DNA of 64,000 nucleotides from Sphingomonas jejuensis (GCF_011927695.1 NZ_JAATJE010000002.1:826709-890708), one strand, 5' to 3'. Counted from the first letter of the stretch, positions 9,316 to 21,925 are shown. The notes: generated by a model from the letters alone, not told the origin. Translations and numbers: made by a program.

Positions 9316-11363
9316 TCGGCCGGCACCAGGGTGGGCGGGATCTCGCTCGCGGTCGGCCGCTCGCTCCGCCGCGCGGCCAGGCAGGTGCGGACCGTGTAGA
9401 CCAGGATCGCCGCCACCACGCCCAGGAACAGCGCGCACAGCGCGGCATCGATGCGGTCGTTGAAGACGATGCGCTGCATCTCGGCGACCGACTTGGCCGG
9501 CGCCAGCAGTTGGCCGCGGCCAAGCGCGTCGGAAAAGCGGCGGGCATGCGCCAGGAACCCGATCGCCGGGTCCGGGTGGAACAGCTTCATCAGGCCCGCC
9601 GTCCCCGTGCACAGCACCAGCCAGGTCGCCGGCACCACCGTCACCCAGGCGAACCGCTCCCGCTTCATCCGGAACAGCACCACCGTCGCCAGCATCAGCG
9701 CGACGGCGGCGAGCATCTGGTTGGAAATGCCGAACAGCGGCCACAGCGTGTTCACCCCGCCCAGCGGATCGGTCACGCCCTGGTAGAGGAAGAAGCCCCA
9801 GGCCCCGACGCACAATGCGGTCGCGACCAGCCCGGGCATCGTCGCCGCCGTGTCGCGGAAGCGGGGCAGGGCGAGCCCTAGCAGGTCCTGCAGCATGAAG
9901 CGCCCAGCGCGCGTGCCGGCATCCACCGCGGTCAGGATGAACAGCGCCTCGAACAGGATCGCGAAATGATACCAGAAGGCCTTCATCGCGGTGCCGCCAA
10001 GCACCGCCGAGAAGATCTCCGCCATCGCCACGGCCAGCGTCGGTGCCCCGCCCGTCCGGCTGACGATCGTGCCTTCGCCCACCTCCTGCGCGGTGCGGCT
10101 GAGCGTGGCGGCATCGATGGGAAAGCCCATCGCCGTTACCGCCGCCGCGGCCTGCGCGGGATCGCCGCCGGTGATCGCGGCGGGCGCGTTCATCGCGAAG
10201 TAGATGCCGGGATCGAGGATGGAGGCCGCCACCAGCGCCATGATCGCCACCGCGCTTTCCATTAGCATCGCGCCATATCCGATGAAGGGCGCATCCGCCT
10301 CGCTGGCGATCAGCTTGGGCGTGGTGCCGCTCGCGATCAGCGCGTGGAACCCGCTGACCGCACCGCAGGCGATGGTGATGAACAGGAACGGGAACAGCGG
10401 CCCCGCCCACACCGGCCCGCGCCCGGTGAAGGCGAACTCGGTCAGCGCCGGCATCCGGAGCGGCGGCGCCACCACGATGATGCCGATCGCCAGCGCCGCG
10501 ATCGCGCCGATCTTCAGGAAGGTCGACAGGTAATCGCGGGGCGCCAGCAGCAGCCACACCGGCAGCACGGACGCGATCGCGCCATAGCCGATCAGCAGGA
10601 AGCACAGCTGCACCGGCGTGAAGGTGAAAGCCGGCCCCCACACCGGATCGGCCGCCACCGCCTGCCCCAGCAGGATCGCGGCAATGAGGCCAACCAACCC
10701 GATCAGCGACACCTCGCCCACCGCTCCCGGCCGGATCCAGCGCGTATAGGCGCCCATCAGCATGGCCAGCGGCACGGTCGCCGCCACCGTGAACATGCCC
10801 CACGGGCTTTCCGCCAGCGCGCGCACCACGATCAACGCGAGCACCGCCAGGATGATCACCATGATGGCAAAGGCACCGACCAGCGCGACCGTGCCCGGCA
10901 CCGCGCCCATCTCCATGCGGATCAGCTCGCCCAGCGACCGGCCGTCGCGCCGCATGGAAATGAACAGGACCAGGAAGTCCTGCACCGCCCCCGCCAGCAC
11001 GACGCCCGCCAGAATCCACAGCGTGCCCGGCAGATAACCCATCTGCGCGGCCAGCACCGGCCCCACCAGCGGGCCCGCCCCCGCGATCGCCGCGAAATGA
11101 TGGCCGAACAGCACCTTGCGGTCGGTGGCGACATAATCCAGCCCGTCCGCGCGCCGCACGGCGGGCGTCGGCCGCGCCGGATCGATGCCGACCACGGCGC
11201 GGGCGATGTAGAGCCCGTAGAAGCGGTAGGCGATCAGGTAGACCGAGACGGCGGCGGCGATGATCCACAGCGCGCTGATCGTCTCGCCGCGCGATGTCGC
11301 GACCACGCCCAGGCTGATCGCTCCGGCCAGCGCAAGCGCGATCCACGGCAGCTGTCGCACCAT
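9312..11363 (-). CDS. cstA: Carbon starvation protein A, pyruvate/peptide transporter
   Basis: 683 aa polytopic membrane protein, the usual CstA length. Hallmarks are DYVATDRKVLFGHHFAAIAGAGPLVGP near residues 77-103, the SGTTPKLI loop in the middle and the FGISNQMLAA block towards the C terminus. CstA imports pyruvate and possibly peptides during carbon starvation. ATG at 11363 preceded by GGGGAGG (spacing 7), giving MVRQLPWIALALAG; the TTG one codon earlier is a poorer choice. The upstream GGGG of the Shine-Dalgarno is part of a hairpin (11374-11390). The coupled ybdD-like gene follows. Confidence 0.92.
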   Translation of the reverse strand: MVRQLPWIALALAGAISLGVVATSRGETISALWIIAAAVSVYLIAYRFYGLYIARAVVGIDPARPTPAVRRADGLDYVATDRKVLFGHHFAAIAGAGPLVGPVLAAQMGYLPGTLWILAGVVLAGAVQDFLVLFISMRRDGRSLGELIRMEMGAVPGTVALVGAFAIMVIILAVLALIVVRALAESPWGMFTVAATVPLAMLMGAYTRWIRPGAVGEVSLIGLVGLIAAILLGQAVAADPVWGPAFTFTPVQLCFLLIGYGAIASVLPVWLLLAPRDYLSTFLKIGAIAALAIGIIVVAPPLRMPALTEFAFTGRGPVWAGPLFPFLFITIACGAVSGFHALIASGTTPKLIASEADAPFIGYGAMLMESAVAIMALVAASILDPGIYFAMNAPAAITGGDPAQAAAAVTAMGFPIDAATLSRTAQEVGEGTIVSRTGGAPTLAVAMAEIFSAVLGGTAMKAFWYHFAILFEALFILTAVDAGTRAGRFMLQDLLGLALPRFRDTAATMPGLVATALCVGAWGFFLYQGVTDPLGGVNTLWPLFGISNQMLAAVALMLATVVLFRMKRERFAWVTVVPATWLVLCTGTAGLMKLFHPDPAIGFLAHARRFSDALGRGQLLAPAKSVAEMQRIVFNDRIDAALCALFLGVVAAILVYTVRTCLAARRSERPTASEIPPTLVPAE

Positions 11364-11373
11364 CAACGCGCCT

Positions 11374-11390
11374 CCCCAACCTTGTTGGGG
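11374..11390 (-). promoter_or_regulatory. Hairpin overlapping the cstA ribosome-binding site
   Basis: Read on the minus strand, CCCCAAC-AAG-GTTGGGG forms a perfect 7 bp stem. Its 3' arm supplies the first Gs of the cstA Shine-Dalgarno (GGGGAGG). This could limit ribosome access. Whether a protein or small RNA acts here cannot be seen. Confidence 0.45.
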
Positions 11391-11454
11391 GATGGCGTAG
11401 CGGAGCAGGCGGCCTCAGCCAACCGCCCGCATGCCGCCGGCCGGCGCGTGCGGC

Positions 11455-12135
11455 TCAGACCCGCAGATATCGAAAGTACCAGACCTCGTGTCCCTTGCGC
11501 CGCGCCTTGGCCTCGTAGCGGGTGCCCGGCCAGTCGTCCGGCCGCTCGAGGAAGTCGGCCGCGCGCGTCGCTGTCCAGCGGAAGTCGCTGCGCGCCGCCA
11601 TCACCATCATCGCCCACCGGCAATAGGTCGGGTCGTCCGTGCCCAGCCGGAACTCCGCGCCGGGCTTCAGCTTGGCGGCGAACAGGTCGAGCGGGCCGTG
11701 GTTCATCATCCGGCGCTTGGCATGGCGCGCCTTCGGCCATGGATCGGGATGGAGGAGGTAGAGCCGGTCGAGCGATGCGTCGGGCAGCCGCTCCACCACC
11801 TCCAATGCGTCACCCATGTGGATGCGCACGTTGGCAAGCGGCGCTTCGTCCACCTTGGTCAGCAGGCCGACCACGCCGTTCAGGAACGGCTCGCAGCCGA
11901 TAAAGCCGCTGTCGGGCGCGGCCGCCGCCTGCGCCGCCAGATGCTCGCCCGCCCCGAAGCCGATCTCCAGCTGCAGCGGCCGGTCGTCGCCGAACAGCGC
12001 CCGCGCATCCACCGGGCCATCGGTCGGCACGCTGATACGGGGCAGCAGCTCTTCGATCAGCGCTTCCTGCCCGGCGCGCAGCTTGTGGTTCTGACGGCGG
12101 CCGTACAGCCGGCGGATCGTCGCGGGGTCGTTCAT
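11455..12135 (-). CDS. trmB: tRNA (guanine-N7)-methyltransferase
   Basis: 226 aa, full length for TrmB. It makes m7G46 in tRNA using SAM. N-terminal IRRLYGRRQNHKL is the family start; the SAM-binding motif I is LQLEIGFGAGEHL; IGCEPFLNGV and the catalytic block LLHPDPWPKARHAKRR are diagnostic, with the C-terminal GTRYEAKARRKGHEVWYF. The ATG at 12135 is followed immediately by a conserved-looking N terminus. In related alphaproteobacteria trmB follows metK; here a PAP2 gene and a lipoprotein gene on the other strand separate them. Confidence 0.93.
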   Translation of the reverse strand: MNDPATIRRLYGRRQNHKLRAGQEALIEELLPRISVPTDGPVDARALFGDDRPLQLEIGFGAGEHLAAQAAAAPDSGFIGCEPFLNGVVGLLTKVDEAPLANVRIHMGDALEVVERLPDASLDRLYLLHPDPWPKARHAKRRMMNHGPLDLFAAKLKPGAEFRLGTDDPTYCRWAMMVMAARSDFRWTATRAADFLERPDDWPGTRYEAKARRKGHEVWYFRYLRV

Positions 12136-12156
12136 GGGGGTTGGGCGCTAGCGGCT

Positions 12157-12173
12157 TTTCGCACCGCGCGAAA
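12157..12173. repeat. Short inverted repeat between trmB and the MliC-type lipoprotein gene
   Basis: TTTCGC-ACCGC-GCGAAA (6 bp arms, 5 bp spacer) lies in the 82 bp between two divergently read genes, 22 bp upstream of trmB and 45 bp before the lipoprotein start. It could be an operator for either promoter; nothing else supports this. Confidence 0.3.
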
Positions 12174-12217
12174 CTGCTCAGGCGGACACTTGCCACGTGC
12201 TCGGTTGTTGTGGGCGC

Positions 12218-13315
12218 ATGCTTCTGCGGCCGTCCATCCTTCTCCTCCCCGTCGTCCTTGCCGCCTGCAGCGGTGAGGAACCGGCGGTCGACGCGAACGC
12301 CGCCGTCACCGCGACGCCCGCGACGCCCGCGGCGCCTGCCCCCGCCCCGGCGGCAGGGCGGCAGACGCCCGCCCCGCAGGACTGGAGCGGCTTCGGCAAT
12401 GGCGCGGTCAGCGTCGTGCGCCGCGGCGACGGCTTCGTGCCGGCGCTGTTCCTGTGCAACGCCACCAACCAGCCGACCAGCATCGCGCTCACGGTTCCTG
12501 CCCACGGCGACGCCACGCTGGTGCGCTTCGACGATGTCGGCCGCGGCATCGAAACCCGCGCCGTCAGCGTCGGCGGGCCCGATCCCGGTGCCGGCCAGAT
12601 CTACTATCCGCTGTCGGCTGACGGCCGCGAGGTCGGATATATCCACGCCGCCAACAGCCAGATGCTGGACGGCGCGACAACGCCGACCGTCACGTCCCTC
12701 GGCATCGACGGCGCCGACCTGCGCTGCCGCTGGCAGCCGCAGACCCGCTTCCTGGGGCTGACGGCGCGCCGCGCGGTGCTGGTCACCGGGCCGGAGGACG
12801 GGCCGCTCGTCTACAGAAGCTTCGATTTCGCCGAACGGGCGGACCAGGACCCGGTCGACAATGGCCGCACCACCCGCGCCACGCTGACGGTGACCGGGGG
12901 CGAACGGCGCGGCGACACGCTGGTGTTCCGCAACGGCGCAACCGAATACCGCATCCGCGCAAGCGGCGATCCCGCCGCCGGCGCCGCCGCCATCGAGGTG
13001 TTCCGCGCCGGCGCCCGCGTCCAGTCCGAACCCGTGCTCGCCTATACGCTCGGCGCCACCGCCGCCTCGCCGCCGCCACGCGTCTCGACCCGCTTCGGGT
13101 GCGAGGACGGCAGCAGCGTGGCCGTCCTGTTCGACAATGTCGCCGACCGGGCGGAGCTCAGCTTTGCCGGTGGCCGCATCGCCGTGCTCGCCGGGCAGCG
13201 CCCGGCATCGGGCATGTGGTATGCGGGCGCCGGCTACGCGCTTCGCGGCAAGGGCGACACGGTGACGATCACCACGCCTGACGGCGCGCGTCGCCTCTGC
13301 ACGGCGGATCGCTGA
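12218..13315 (+). CDS. Outer-membrane-type lipoprotein with C-terminal MliC-like lysozyme-inhibitor domain
   Basis: 365 aa. Signal sequence with lipobox VLAAC gives lipidated C17, followed by an Ala/Pro/Thr-rich linker (about 20-50). The middle (about 55-285) is a beta-rich region without recognised family. The last 75 residues (from TRFGCEDGSSVAVLF) match MliC, the inhibitor of c-type lysozyme: a C near the start, SGMWYAGAGYALRGKG carrying the conserved SG..Y element, and a closing C in RRLC. MliC proteins alone are about 110 aa, so this is an extended form. The ATG at 12218 was preferred over a GTG at 12197 because it starts directly at the signal sequence. A PAP2 gene follows after one base. 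Confidence 0.7.
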   Translation: MLLRPSILLLPVVLAACSGEEPAVDANAAVTATPATPAAPAPAPAAGRQTPAPQDWSGFGNGAVSVVRRGDGFVPALFLCNATNQPTSIALTVPAHGDATLVRFDDVGRGIETRAVSVGGPDPGAGQIYYPLSADGREVGYIHAANSQMLDGATTPTVTSLGIDGADLRCRWQPQTRFLGLTARRAVLVTGPEDGPLVYRSFDFAERADQDPVDNGRTTRATLTVTGGERRGDTLVFRNGATEYRIRASGDPAAGAAAIEVFRAGARVQSEPVLAYTLGATAASPPPRVSTRFGCEDGSSVAVLFDNVADRAELSFAGGRIAVLAGQRPASGMWYAGAGYALRGKGDTVTITTPDGARRLCTADR

Positions 13316-13316
13316 G

Positions 13317-13967
13317 ATGGGCAAGGGGAAGAAGGCGGCGAAGCGCGCGCGCAAGGGCCTCCGCCAGGTCGAACAGGTCGACGTCGCCGTCACCCATGCC
13401 GCCGCCGCGCATCGCCGCGCGCCTGCCGTCCGCGCGCTGGGGATTATCGGCGATCTGGCGGATCAGCCGCCGATGCTGGCGCTATCGGGCGGCGTCGCGG
13501 TCGCGGCCTGGCTGCTCGGCGACCGCGGCCTTGCCCGCACGTCGGCACGGATGGCGGCGTCCATCGTCCTCGCCACCGCCGGCAAGACGCTGGTGAAGCG
13601 CCTGGTCGATCGCACCCGCCCGCACCTGCTGGTCGACCACGATCTCTATGAACTGGACGAGGGCACGGGCACCGACGACGGCGACTATAACAGCTTTCCG
13701 TCGGGCCACACCGCCGATGCCGTCGCCGCCGCCCGCGCGGTGTCTCGCGGGCACCCTGGCGCGGCACCCGCCGCCGCCGCGCTCGCACTGGTTGCCGCGG
13801 CCATCCAGATCCCGCGCTGCCGCCATTACCTGTCGGACGTCGGCGCGGGCGCGCTGGTCGGCTGGTCCGCGGAGGCGGCCGGCTCCGGCTTGGTCGACCG
13901 CCTCTGGCCGGAGGAGCCGAACGCCCCGGTCGCCGCTTTGCCGGCGCCGGGGCAGGGGGCTGGTTAG
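13317..13967 (+). CDS. PAP2-family phosphatase, membrane-associated
   Basis: 216 aa. The three acid-phosphatase motifs are recognisable: K94-x6-RP (KRLVDRTRP, 94-102), PSGH at 128-131 in NSFPSGHTA, and RHYLSDV with H170 and D174. In motif 3 the residue six before H170, normally Arg, is Gln (IQIPRCRH), though Arg at 167 and 169 are close; this may change activity. Helices near 55-68, 78-92 and 152-165 suggest membrane embedding. The N terminus is very basic. Starts one base after the lipoprotein stop, so the two are probably co-transcribed. Likely substrate a lipid phosphate or pyrophosphate, not assignable. Overlaps the metK stop by four bases, convergent. Confidence 0.8.
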   Translation: MGKGKKAAKRARKGLRQVEQVDVAVTHAAAAHRRAPAVRALGIIGDLADQPPMLALSGGVAVAAWLLGDRGLARTSARMAASIVLATAGKTLVKRLVDRTRPHLLVDHDLYELDEGTGTDDGDYNSFPSGHTADAVAAARAVSRGHPGAAPAAAALALVAAAIQIPRCRHYLSDVGAGALVGWSAEAAGSGLVDRLWPEEPNAPVAALPAPGQGAG

Positions 13968-15151
13968 AGCGCCTGCTTCAGCGCATCGACCAGGTCGGTC
14001 CGCTCCCAGGTGAAATGGTCGCCCTCGGCCTTGCGCCCGAAATGGCCGTAGGCGGCCGACGGCTCGTAGATCGGCTTGTTGAGCGCCAGGTGGGTTCGGA
14101 TGCCCTTCGGCGTCAGGCGGACGAGCGTCGGCAGCACCGCCTCGATGCGGTCCGCCTCGACGGTGCCGGTGCCGTGCAGGTCGACGTAGAGCGACAGCGG
14201 CTCGGCCACGCCGATGGCGTATGACAGCTGGATGGTCGCGCGCTTGGCAAGGCCGGCGGCGACGATGTTCTTCGCGAGGTAGCGGGACACATAGGCCGCC
14301 GACCGGTCGACCTTGGTCGGGTCCTTGCCCGAAAACGCACCGCCGCCGTGGGGCGCAGCACCGCCATAGGTGTCGACGATGATCTTGCGCCCGGTCAGGC
14401 CCGCGTCGCCGTCCGGCCCGCCGATCTCGAACAGGCCCGTCGGGTTGACGTAGATCGCGCTGTCTTCCGGCAGCCAGCCGTCCGGCAGCACGTCGGCCAT
14501 CACGCCCTTGGCGTAATCGCGCAGCTTCGCCTGGTCGTAGCCCGCGGCATGCTGCGTCGACACCACCAGCGCGGTTGCGCGCACCGGCCGGCCGTTTTCA
14601 TAGGCGAGCGTGACCTGGCTCTTGGCGTCCGGCTCCAGGAACGGCGCCGCGCCCGAATGACGGTCGGCGGCCATACGCTCCAGGATGCGGTGCGAGTAAT
14701 AGAGCGTCGCCGGCATCAGGTCGGGCGTCTCGTCGCAGGCGAAGCCGAACATGATGCCCTGGTCGCCGGCACCCTCGTCCTTGTTGCCGCTCTCGTCGAC
14801 GCCCTGCGCGATGTGCGCGCTCTGGCCGTGGAGGTAATTGGCAAACTCAAGCTTGTCCCAGTGGAAGCCGTCCTGCTCGTATCCGATCCGCTTCACCGTG
14901 TTGCGCACCGCGCGCTCGATCTCGTCCAGCGCGCCGTCGGCCCAGCCGCTCTGCGCATCGAACACGCCCTTGGCGCGGATCTCGCCGGCCAGCACGACGC
15001 GGTTGGTGGTGGTCAGCGTCTCGCATGCCACCCGCGCTTCCGGATCCTTCGACAGGAACAGGTCGACCACGGCGTCGCTGATCTGGTCGGCGACCTTGTC
15101 CGGATGACCTTCGGACACGGACTCGGAGGTGAAGAGGAAGTTTGAGCGCAT
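13964..15151 (-). CDS. metK: S-adenosylmethionine synthetase
   Basis: 395 aa. It forms SAM from methionine and ATP. N-terminal [24 protein letters not shown] contains the ATP-binding histidine; [12 protein letters not shown] is MetK signature 1 and [19 protein letters not shown] is signature 2 with its catalytic lysine. Full length. The 52 bp upstream carry a near-perfect 22 bp palindrome (15176-15197) resembling the operator of the S-adenosylhomocysteine-responsive repressor SahR. Gene order lnt-metK is the conserved alphaproteobacterial one. Confidence 0.95.
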   Translation of the reverse strand: MRSNFLFTSESVSEGHPDKVADQISDAVVDLFLSKDPEARVACETLTTTNRVVLAGEIRAKGVFDAQSGWADGALDEIERAVRNTVKRIGYEQDGFHWDKLEFANYLHGQSAHIAQGVDESGNKDEGAGDQGIMFGFACDETPDLMPATLYYSHRILERMAADRHSGAAPFLEPDAKSQVTLAYENGRPVRATALVVSTQHAAGYDQAKLRDYAKGVMADVLPDGWLPEDSAIYVNPTGLFEIGGPDGDAGLTGRKIIVDTYGGAAPHGGGAFSGKDPTKVDRSAAYVSRYLAKNIVAAGLAKRATIQLSYAIGVAEPLSLYVDLHGTGTVEADRIEAVLPTLVRLTPKGIRTHLALNKPIYEPSAAYGHFGRKAEGDHFTWERTDLVDALKQAL

Positions 15152-15175
15152 GGAGCTGAAGCGTCCTGTGTTGCA

Positions 15176-15197
15176 GATATAAAGATAGCTTTATGTC
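15176..15197. promoter_or_regulatory. 22 bp palindrome upstream of metK, candidate SahR operator
   Basis: On the plus strand GATATAAAGATAGCTTTATGTC; the two halves are complementary except at two positions. It is 24 bp before the metK start codon and AT-rich in a GC-rich setting. SahR, an ArsR-family regulator, controls SAM-cycle genes such as metK in many Proteobacteria through ATAAAG/CTTTAT-type palindromes (from memory of the family). No sahR gene is in this window. Confidence 0.5.
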
Positions 15198-15203
15198 CGC
15201 TTC

Positions 15204-16700
15204 TTAACCAGCACGCCTCCGCGACACAACCGTCAAGCCTGCCAGCACCAGCGCGAACAGGAAGGGCAGGATGTTGCCCGCCTGTGCGAACGGGGTCGGC
15301 TGGCGGGCGGCTGGCACGTTCAGCTGGATGACCCCGGCGACGCCTCCTGGCACCGTGCGCACCAGCCGCCCGCGCGGGTCGATCACGGCCGAAATGCCGG
15401 TCGGTGTCGCGCGCACGACGGGCAGCCCTTCCTCGATCGCGCGCAGCCGTGCCTGCGCCAGGTGCTGCGGCGGCCCCCACGACCCGAACCAGGCATCGTT
15501 CGACGGGTTGAAGATGAAGCGCGGTCGCGCGCCCGGCTCCACCACCTGCCCGGAAAAGATGATCTCGTAGCAGATCTGTAGCCCCACCGGGCCGAAGCCA
15601 GGCAGCATCAGCGTGCGCGGCCCCGGCCCCGCCCAGAAATCGAGGTCGCCGGGCGCCAGCCGCGACAGGCCGATCGCCGACAGGATCGGCCGCATCGGCA
15701 GATATTCGCCATAAGGCACCAGATGCGCCTTGTCGTACCGCCCGATCAGCCGCGCGTCGGGGGTCAGCGCGAACACGCTGTTGCGCGCGCCCGCCACCCG
15801 CCCGGTCGGGATGTCCCATTCCAGCGCGCTGCCGCCGGTCAGCAGCAGGTCGCCGGGCCCCAGCAACCGGGCAAGCTCGCGCCGCACGGCGGGCTCTTCC
15901 TCCAGGAAGTCGGGCACCGCCGCCTCCGGCCACAGCAGCAGCCGCGGCCGCCCGTCCGGCTGGCCCGACAGCGCGACGTGGCGGGCGCGGTTGCGCGCCT
16001 CGAACCCGCGCTGCCATTTCTCGGCCTGCCCGATGTTCGGCTGCACCACATGGACGCGGATGTCGGTCGGCGGGGCGGGCGGCGGCCGCAGGTTGATCGC
16101 CACCAGCGCCAGCAGCGGCACGGCCGCGCCCTTGCGCCACCCGTCCGCGCTCAGCACGAACAGGAGGAGCCCGCCCAGCAGCACGACGATGCCCGACAGG
16201 CCATAGGTGCCGACCAGCGCGGACGTTTCCGAGAGGCTCGACGGCAGCAGCACCACGCCCACCGGGTTCCATGCAAAGCCCGTGAACATCGTCGCGCGCA
16301 GCCATTCGGTCACGATCCACGCCGCCGCCAGCGCCAGCGTCAGGGACAGCCGGTCGCGCCGCCCCCACCGCCACGCGATCCCCGCTGCCAGCGCGGGATA
16401 GACGGCCAGGTAGATCGACAGCAGCACCACCGCGATCCAGCCCAGCCAGGCCGGCATCGCCGCCTGGTAGGTGAAGGCGGTCGCGATCCAGTTCAGCCCC
16501 AGCACGAACTGCCCGAAGCCGAACAGCCATCCGGTGGCGAGCGCGGCGCGCAGGCTGGGCGCCGTGCGGAGCAGCAGCAGGACGCCTGCAAACGCCAGCA
16601 GCGTCAGCGGCCAGGCACCCAGCGGCTGGAATCCGGTGGCGGACAGCAGCCCCGCCCCAAAGGCGAGGCCGGCGCGGGCGGGGGCGGGGGTGATGCGCAC
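15204..16700 (-). CDS. lnt: Apolipoprotein N-acyltransferase
   Basis: About 498 aa inner-membrane enzyme that adds the third acyl chain to lipoproteins. An N-terminal part with about six membrane helices is followed by a carbon-nitrogen-hydrolase domain. The catalytic triad is visible: E259 in LLWPEAAVPDF, K324 in GRYDKAHLVPYGEYLP and C377 in GLQICYEIIFSG. A C-terminal helix ends in RRRAG. Start uncertain: GTG at 16700 gives MRITPAPARAG; a TTG at 16736 would add 12 residues. In the conserved order lnt follows corC, but here corC is 21 kb away. Confidence 0.92.
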   Translation of the reverse strand: MRITPAPARAGLAFGAGLLSATGFQPLGAWPLTLLAFAGVLLLLRTAPSLRAALATGWLFGFGQFVLGLNWIATAFTYQAAMPAWLGWIAVVLLSIYLAVYPALAAGIAWRWGRRDRLSLTLALAAAWIVTEWLRATMFTGFAWNPVGVVLLPSSLSETSALVGTYGLSGIVVLLGGLLLFVLSADGWRKGAAVPLLALVAINLRPPPAPPTDIRVHVVQPNIGQAEKWQRGFEARNRARHVALSGQPDGRPRLLLWPEAAVPDFLEEEPAVRRELARLLGPGDLLLTGGSALEWDIPTGRVAGARNSVFALTPDARLIGRYDKAHLVPYGEYLPMRPILSAIGLSRLAPGDLDFWAGPGPRTLMLPGFGPVGLQICYEIIFSGQVVEPGARPRFIFNPSNDAWFGSWGPPQHLAQARLRAIEEGLPVVRATPTGISAVIDPRGRLVRTVPGGVAGVIQLNVPAARQPTPFAQAGNILPFLFALVLAGLTVVSRRRAG

Positions 16701-16802
16701 GGCGGCGCCTATCGCCCGCCCCGCACCCGGATGCAATTGGCCACGACGCTTTCATCCGGCGTGCGCCGACCTATCTTCCGGGGCAAAAGCAGGAGCACCG
16801 GC

Positions 16803-17105
16803 ATGGCCAACCCGATCACCGTCGACATTCCGCACAGCCTGGGCCGCGACGGCGTCCGCGCGCGCCTGGACGGCGGCGTCGGCAAGATCGCGGACGCGAT
16901 CCCCGGCGGCGGCACCGTGCGCCACAGCTGGAACGGCGACACCATGACAATGAGCGTGGAGGCGATGGGCCAGAGCATCCTCAGCCGCATCGAGGTGTTC
17001 GATCAGACCGTGCGCGCCACCGTCGACCTGCCGGGCTTCCTGTCGATCTTCGCCGATCCCATTCGCGCCGCGATCGAAAAGGGCGGGCCGAAGCTGCTGC
17101 GCTGA
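16803..17105 (+). CDS. Polyhydroxyalkanoic acid system (PHA_gran_rgn) family protein
   Basis: 100 aa. ITVDIPHSLGRDGVRARLDGG at the N terminus and the C-terminal block of alternating charged strands ending PIRAAIEKGGPKLL fit the small proteins annotated as putative polyhydroxyalkanoic acid system proteins. Their molecular role is not established. AGGAG about 10 bases before the ATG. A PHB-depolymerase-type esterase is at 33.2 kb, but no PHA synthase is present, so a link to granules is only an inference. Confidence 0.75.
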   Translation: MANPITVDIPHSLGRDGVRARLDGGVGKIADAIPGGGTVRHSWNGDTMTMSVEAMGQSILSRIEVFDQTVRATVDLPGFLSIFADPIRAAIEKGGPKLLR

Positions 17106-17123
17106 CCGGCCGGCGGCGGCGCC

Positions 17124-18712
17124 TCAGCGCGCCGGGCTGTCCGCCCCGTCGGCTGGGCCGTTTGTCCCCGGCGTGGGCGCCGCCGTCGATGCTCCGTCCG
17201 CCGCCACCAGCGGATCGCCGCCCAGCGTGCGGTACAGCGTCACCAGGTTGCTGCCGGCGGTCAGCCGGGTCAGCACCAGGTTGCGCTGCGCGGCATAGAG
17301 CGATCGCTGCGCATCCAGGTTCGACAGGAAGGTGTCGACGCCGCCGCGATAGCGCGCGTTCGCCAGCTCGAACGTGTCGGCCGCCGCTGCCTCGAAATTC
17401 CGGTCGGCGCGCAGCTGGTCGGCAATGGTGCCGCGCCGCGCGAGCGCGTCCGCAACCTCGCGGAACGCCACCTGGATCGACCGTTCGTAGCTGGACAGCG
17501 CCGCATCGCGCTGCGCCTGGGTGAGCGCGACGCCCGCCCGCCCGGCACCCGCGCGGAAGATCGAGTAGCTGACGTTGGGCGCCACCGAGTAGTTGAAGGC
17601 ATCGCCGGTAAACAGCGTGCGGAGCGCGTCGCTGGCAAAGCCGACGATGCCCGTCAGCGAGATGCGGGGGAACAGCTCGGCCCGTGCCGCGCCGATCTCC
17701 GCATTGGCCGCCCGCAGCTCATACTCCGCCTGCACCACGTCCGGCCGGCGCAGCAGGATCGACGAATCGAGCCCGGCGGGCAGCGCTGCGATGCTTGCCT
17801 CGACCTGCTCGATCGACTGGGGCAGCAGCGCCGGGTCGATCTCCGCGCCGACCAGCAGCCGCAGCGCGTTGACGTCCTGCGCCAGCGCGGTGCGCTGTTC
17901 GGCCAGGTCGGACTGCGCCGTGAACAGCACCTGTTCCGCCTGCCGGAGGTCGCTGCGCGGTGCGACGCCGCCACGCAGCCGCGCGCGGGTAAGGGACACG
18001 CTCCGCTCCGCGCTCGCCGCCGTCTGTTCGGCGATCCGGAGGAGGCTGCGATCCGCCGCGTAGATCAGCCAGGCATCGGCGATGTCGCCGACCAGGGTCA
18101 GCCGCACGCTGCGCGCCGCCGCCTCCGTCGCGAAGAAGCGGTCCAGCGCGGCCTCGGTCTGCGACCGGATGCGCCCGAACAGGTCCAGCTCAAAGGCGGT
18201 GATGCCCAGATCAATCGAATAGCTGCTGGCCGACCGCGACAGCGTGGTGACGGTGCTCGTCCCGCCCGTGCCCGGCACCGGGGTCCCCGGCGTCGGGGTC
18301 GGCGTGCCCGTACCGGGCGTGGGGGTCGGCGACGGGGTGCCGCCCGCACCCGTGCCGGCGACCGCGGTGGCGCCGTTGCCGCCGCCCGAATAGCTATACC
18401 GGCCGCTCACATCGACCTGCGGGAACAGGTCGGCGCGCTGGATGCGGTACTGCGCGCGCGTCGCCGCGATGTTGGCGGCGGCGACCCTCAGGTCGCGGTT
18501 GTTGGCGAAGGCCTGCTCGATCAGCGCCACCAGCCGCGGGTCGCGGAACAGATCGCGATAGCTCAGCGCAGGCAGCGTGGCCTCCGTCTGGCGCAGGTAG
18601 GCATCGCCGGCCGGCCACGACGCCGGCACCGGCAGCGCCGGCTGGCGATAGGCCGGCGCCAGCGAACAGCCGCCGATCAGCGCCGCCAGCGGCAGCGAGA
18701 AGGCCGCGCGCC

Positions 18713-18716
<4 letters not shown>
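17124..18716 (-). CDS. RND efflux outer-membrane lipoprotein (NodT/OprM family)
   Basis: 530 aa TolC-like channel. A lipobox ALIGGC gives lipidated C17, and two OEP repeats follow. Motifs include FRDPRLVALIEQAFANNRDLRVAAANI, GITAFELDLFGRIRS and NARYRGGVDTFLSNLDAQRSLYAAQ. Between the first helices and the first barrel strand (about residues 120-155) lies an unusual Gly/Pro/Thr-rich insert with imperfect TPTPGT repeats, longer than in OprM. Start overlaps the stop of the pump gene (ATGA). It is the exit duct of the tripartite pump encoded by the next two genes. Confidence 0.92.
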
Positions 18717-21919
<3,203 letters not shown>

Positions 21920-21925
21920 GGGCGC

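Noticed and set aside
15152..15203. A SAM riboswitch in the metK leader
   Set aside because: The space between metK and lnt is only 52 bp and is dominated by the 22 bp palindrome. No SAM-II or SAM/SAH riboswitch core could be drawn.
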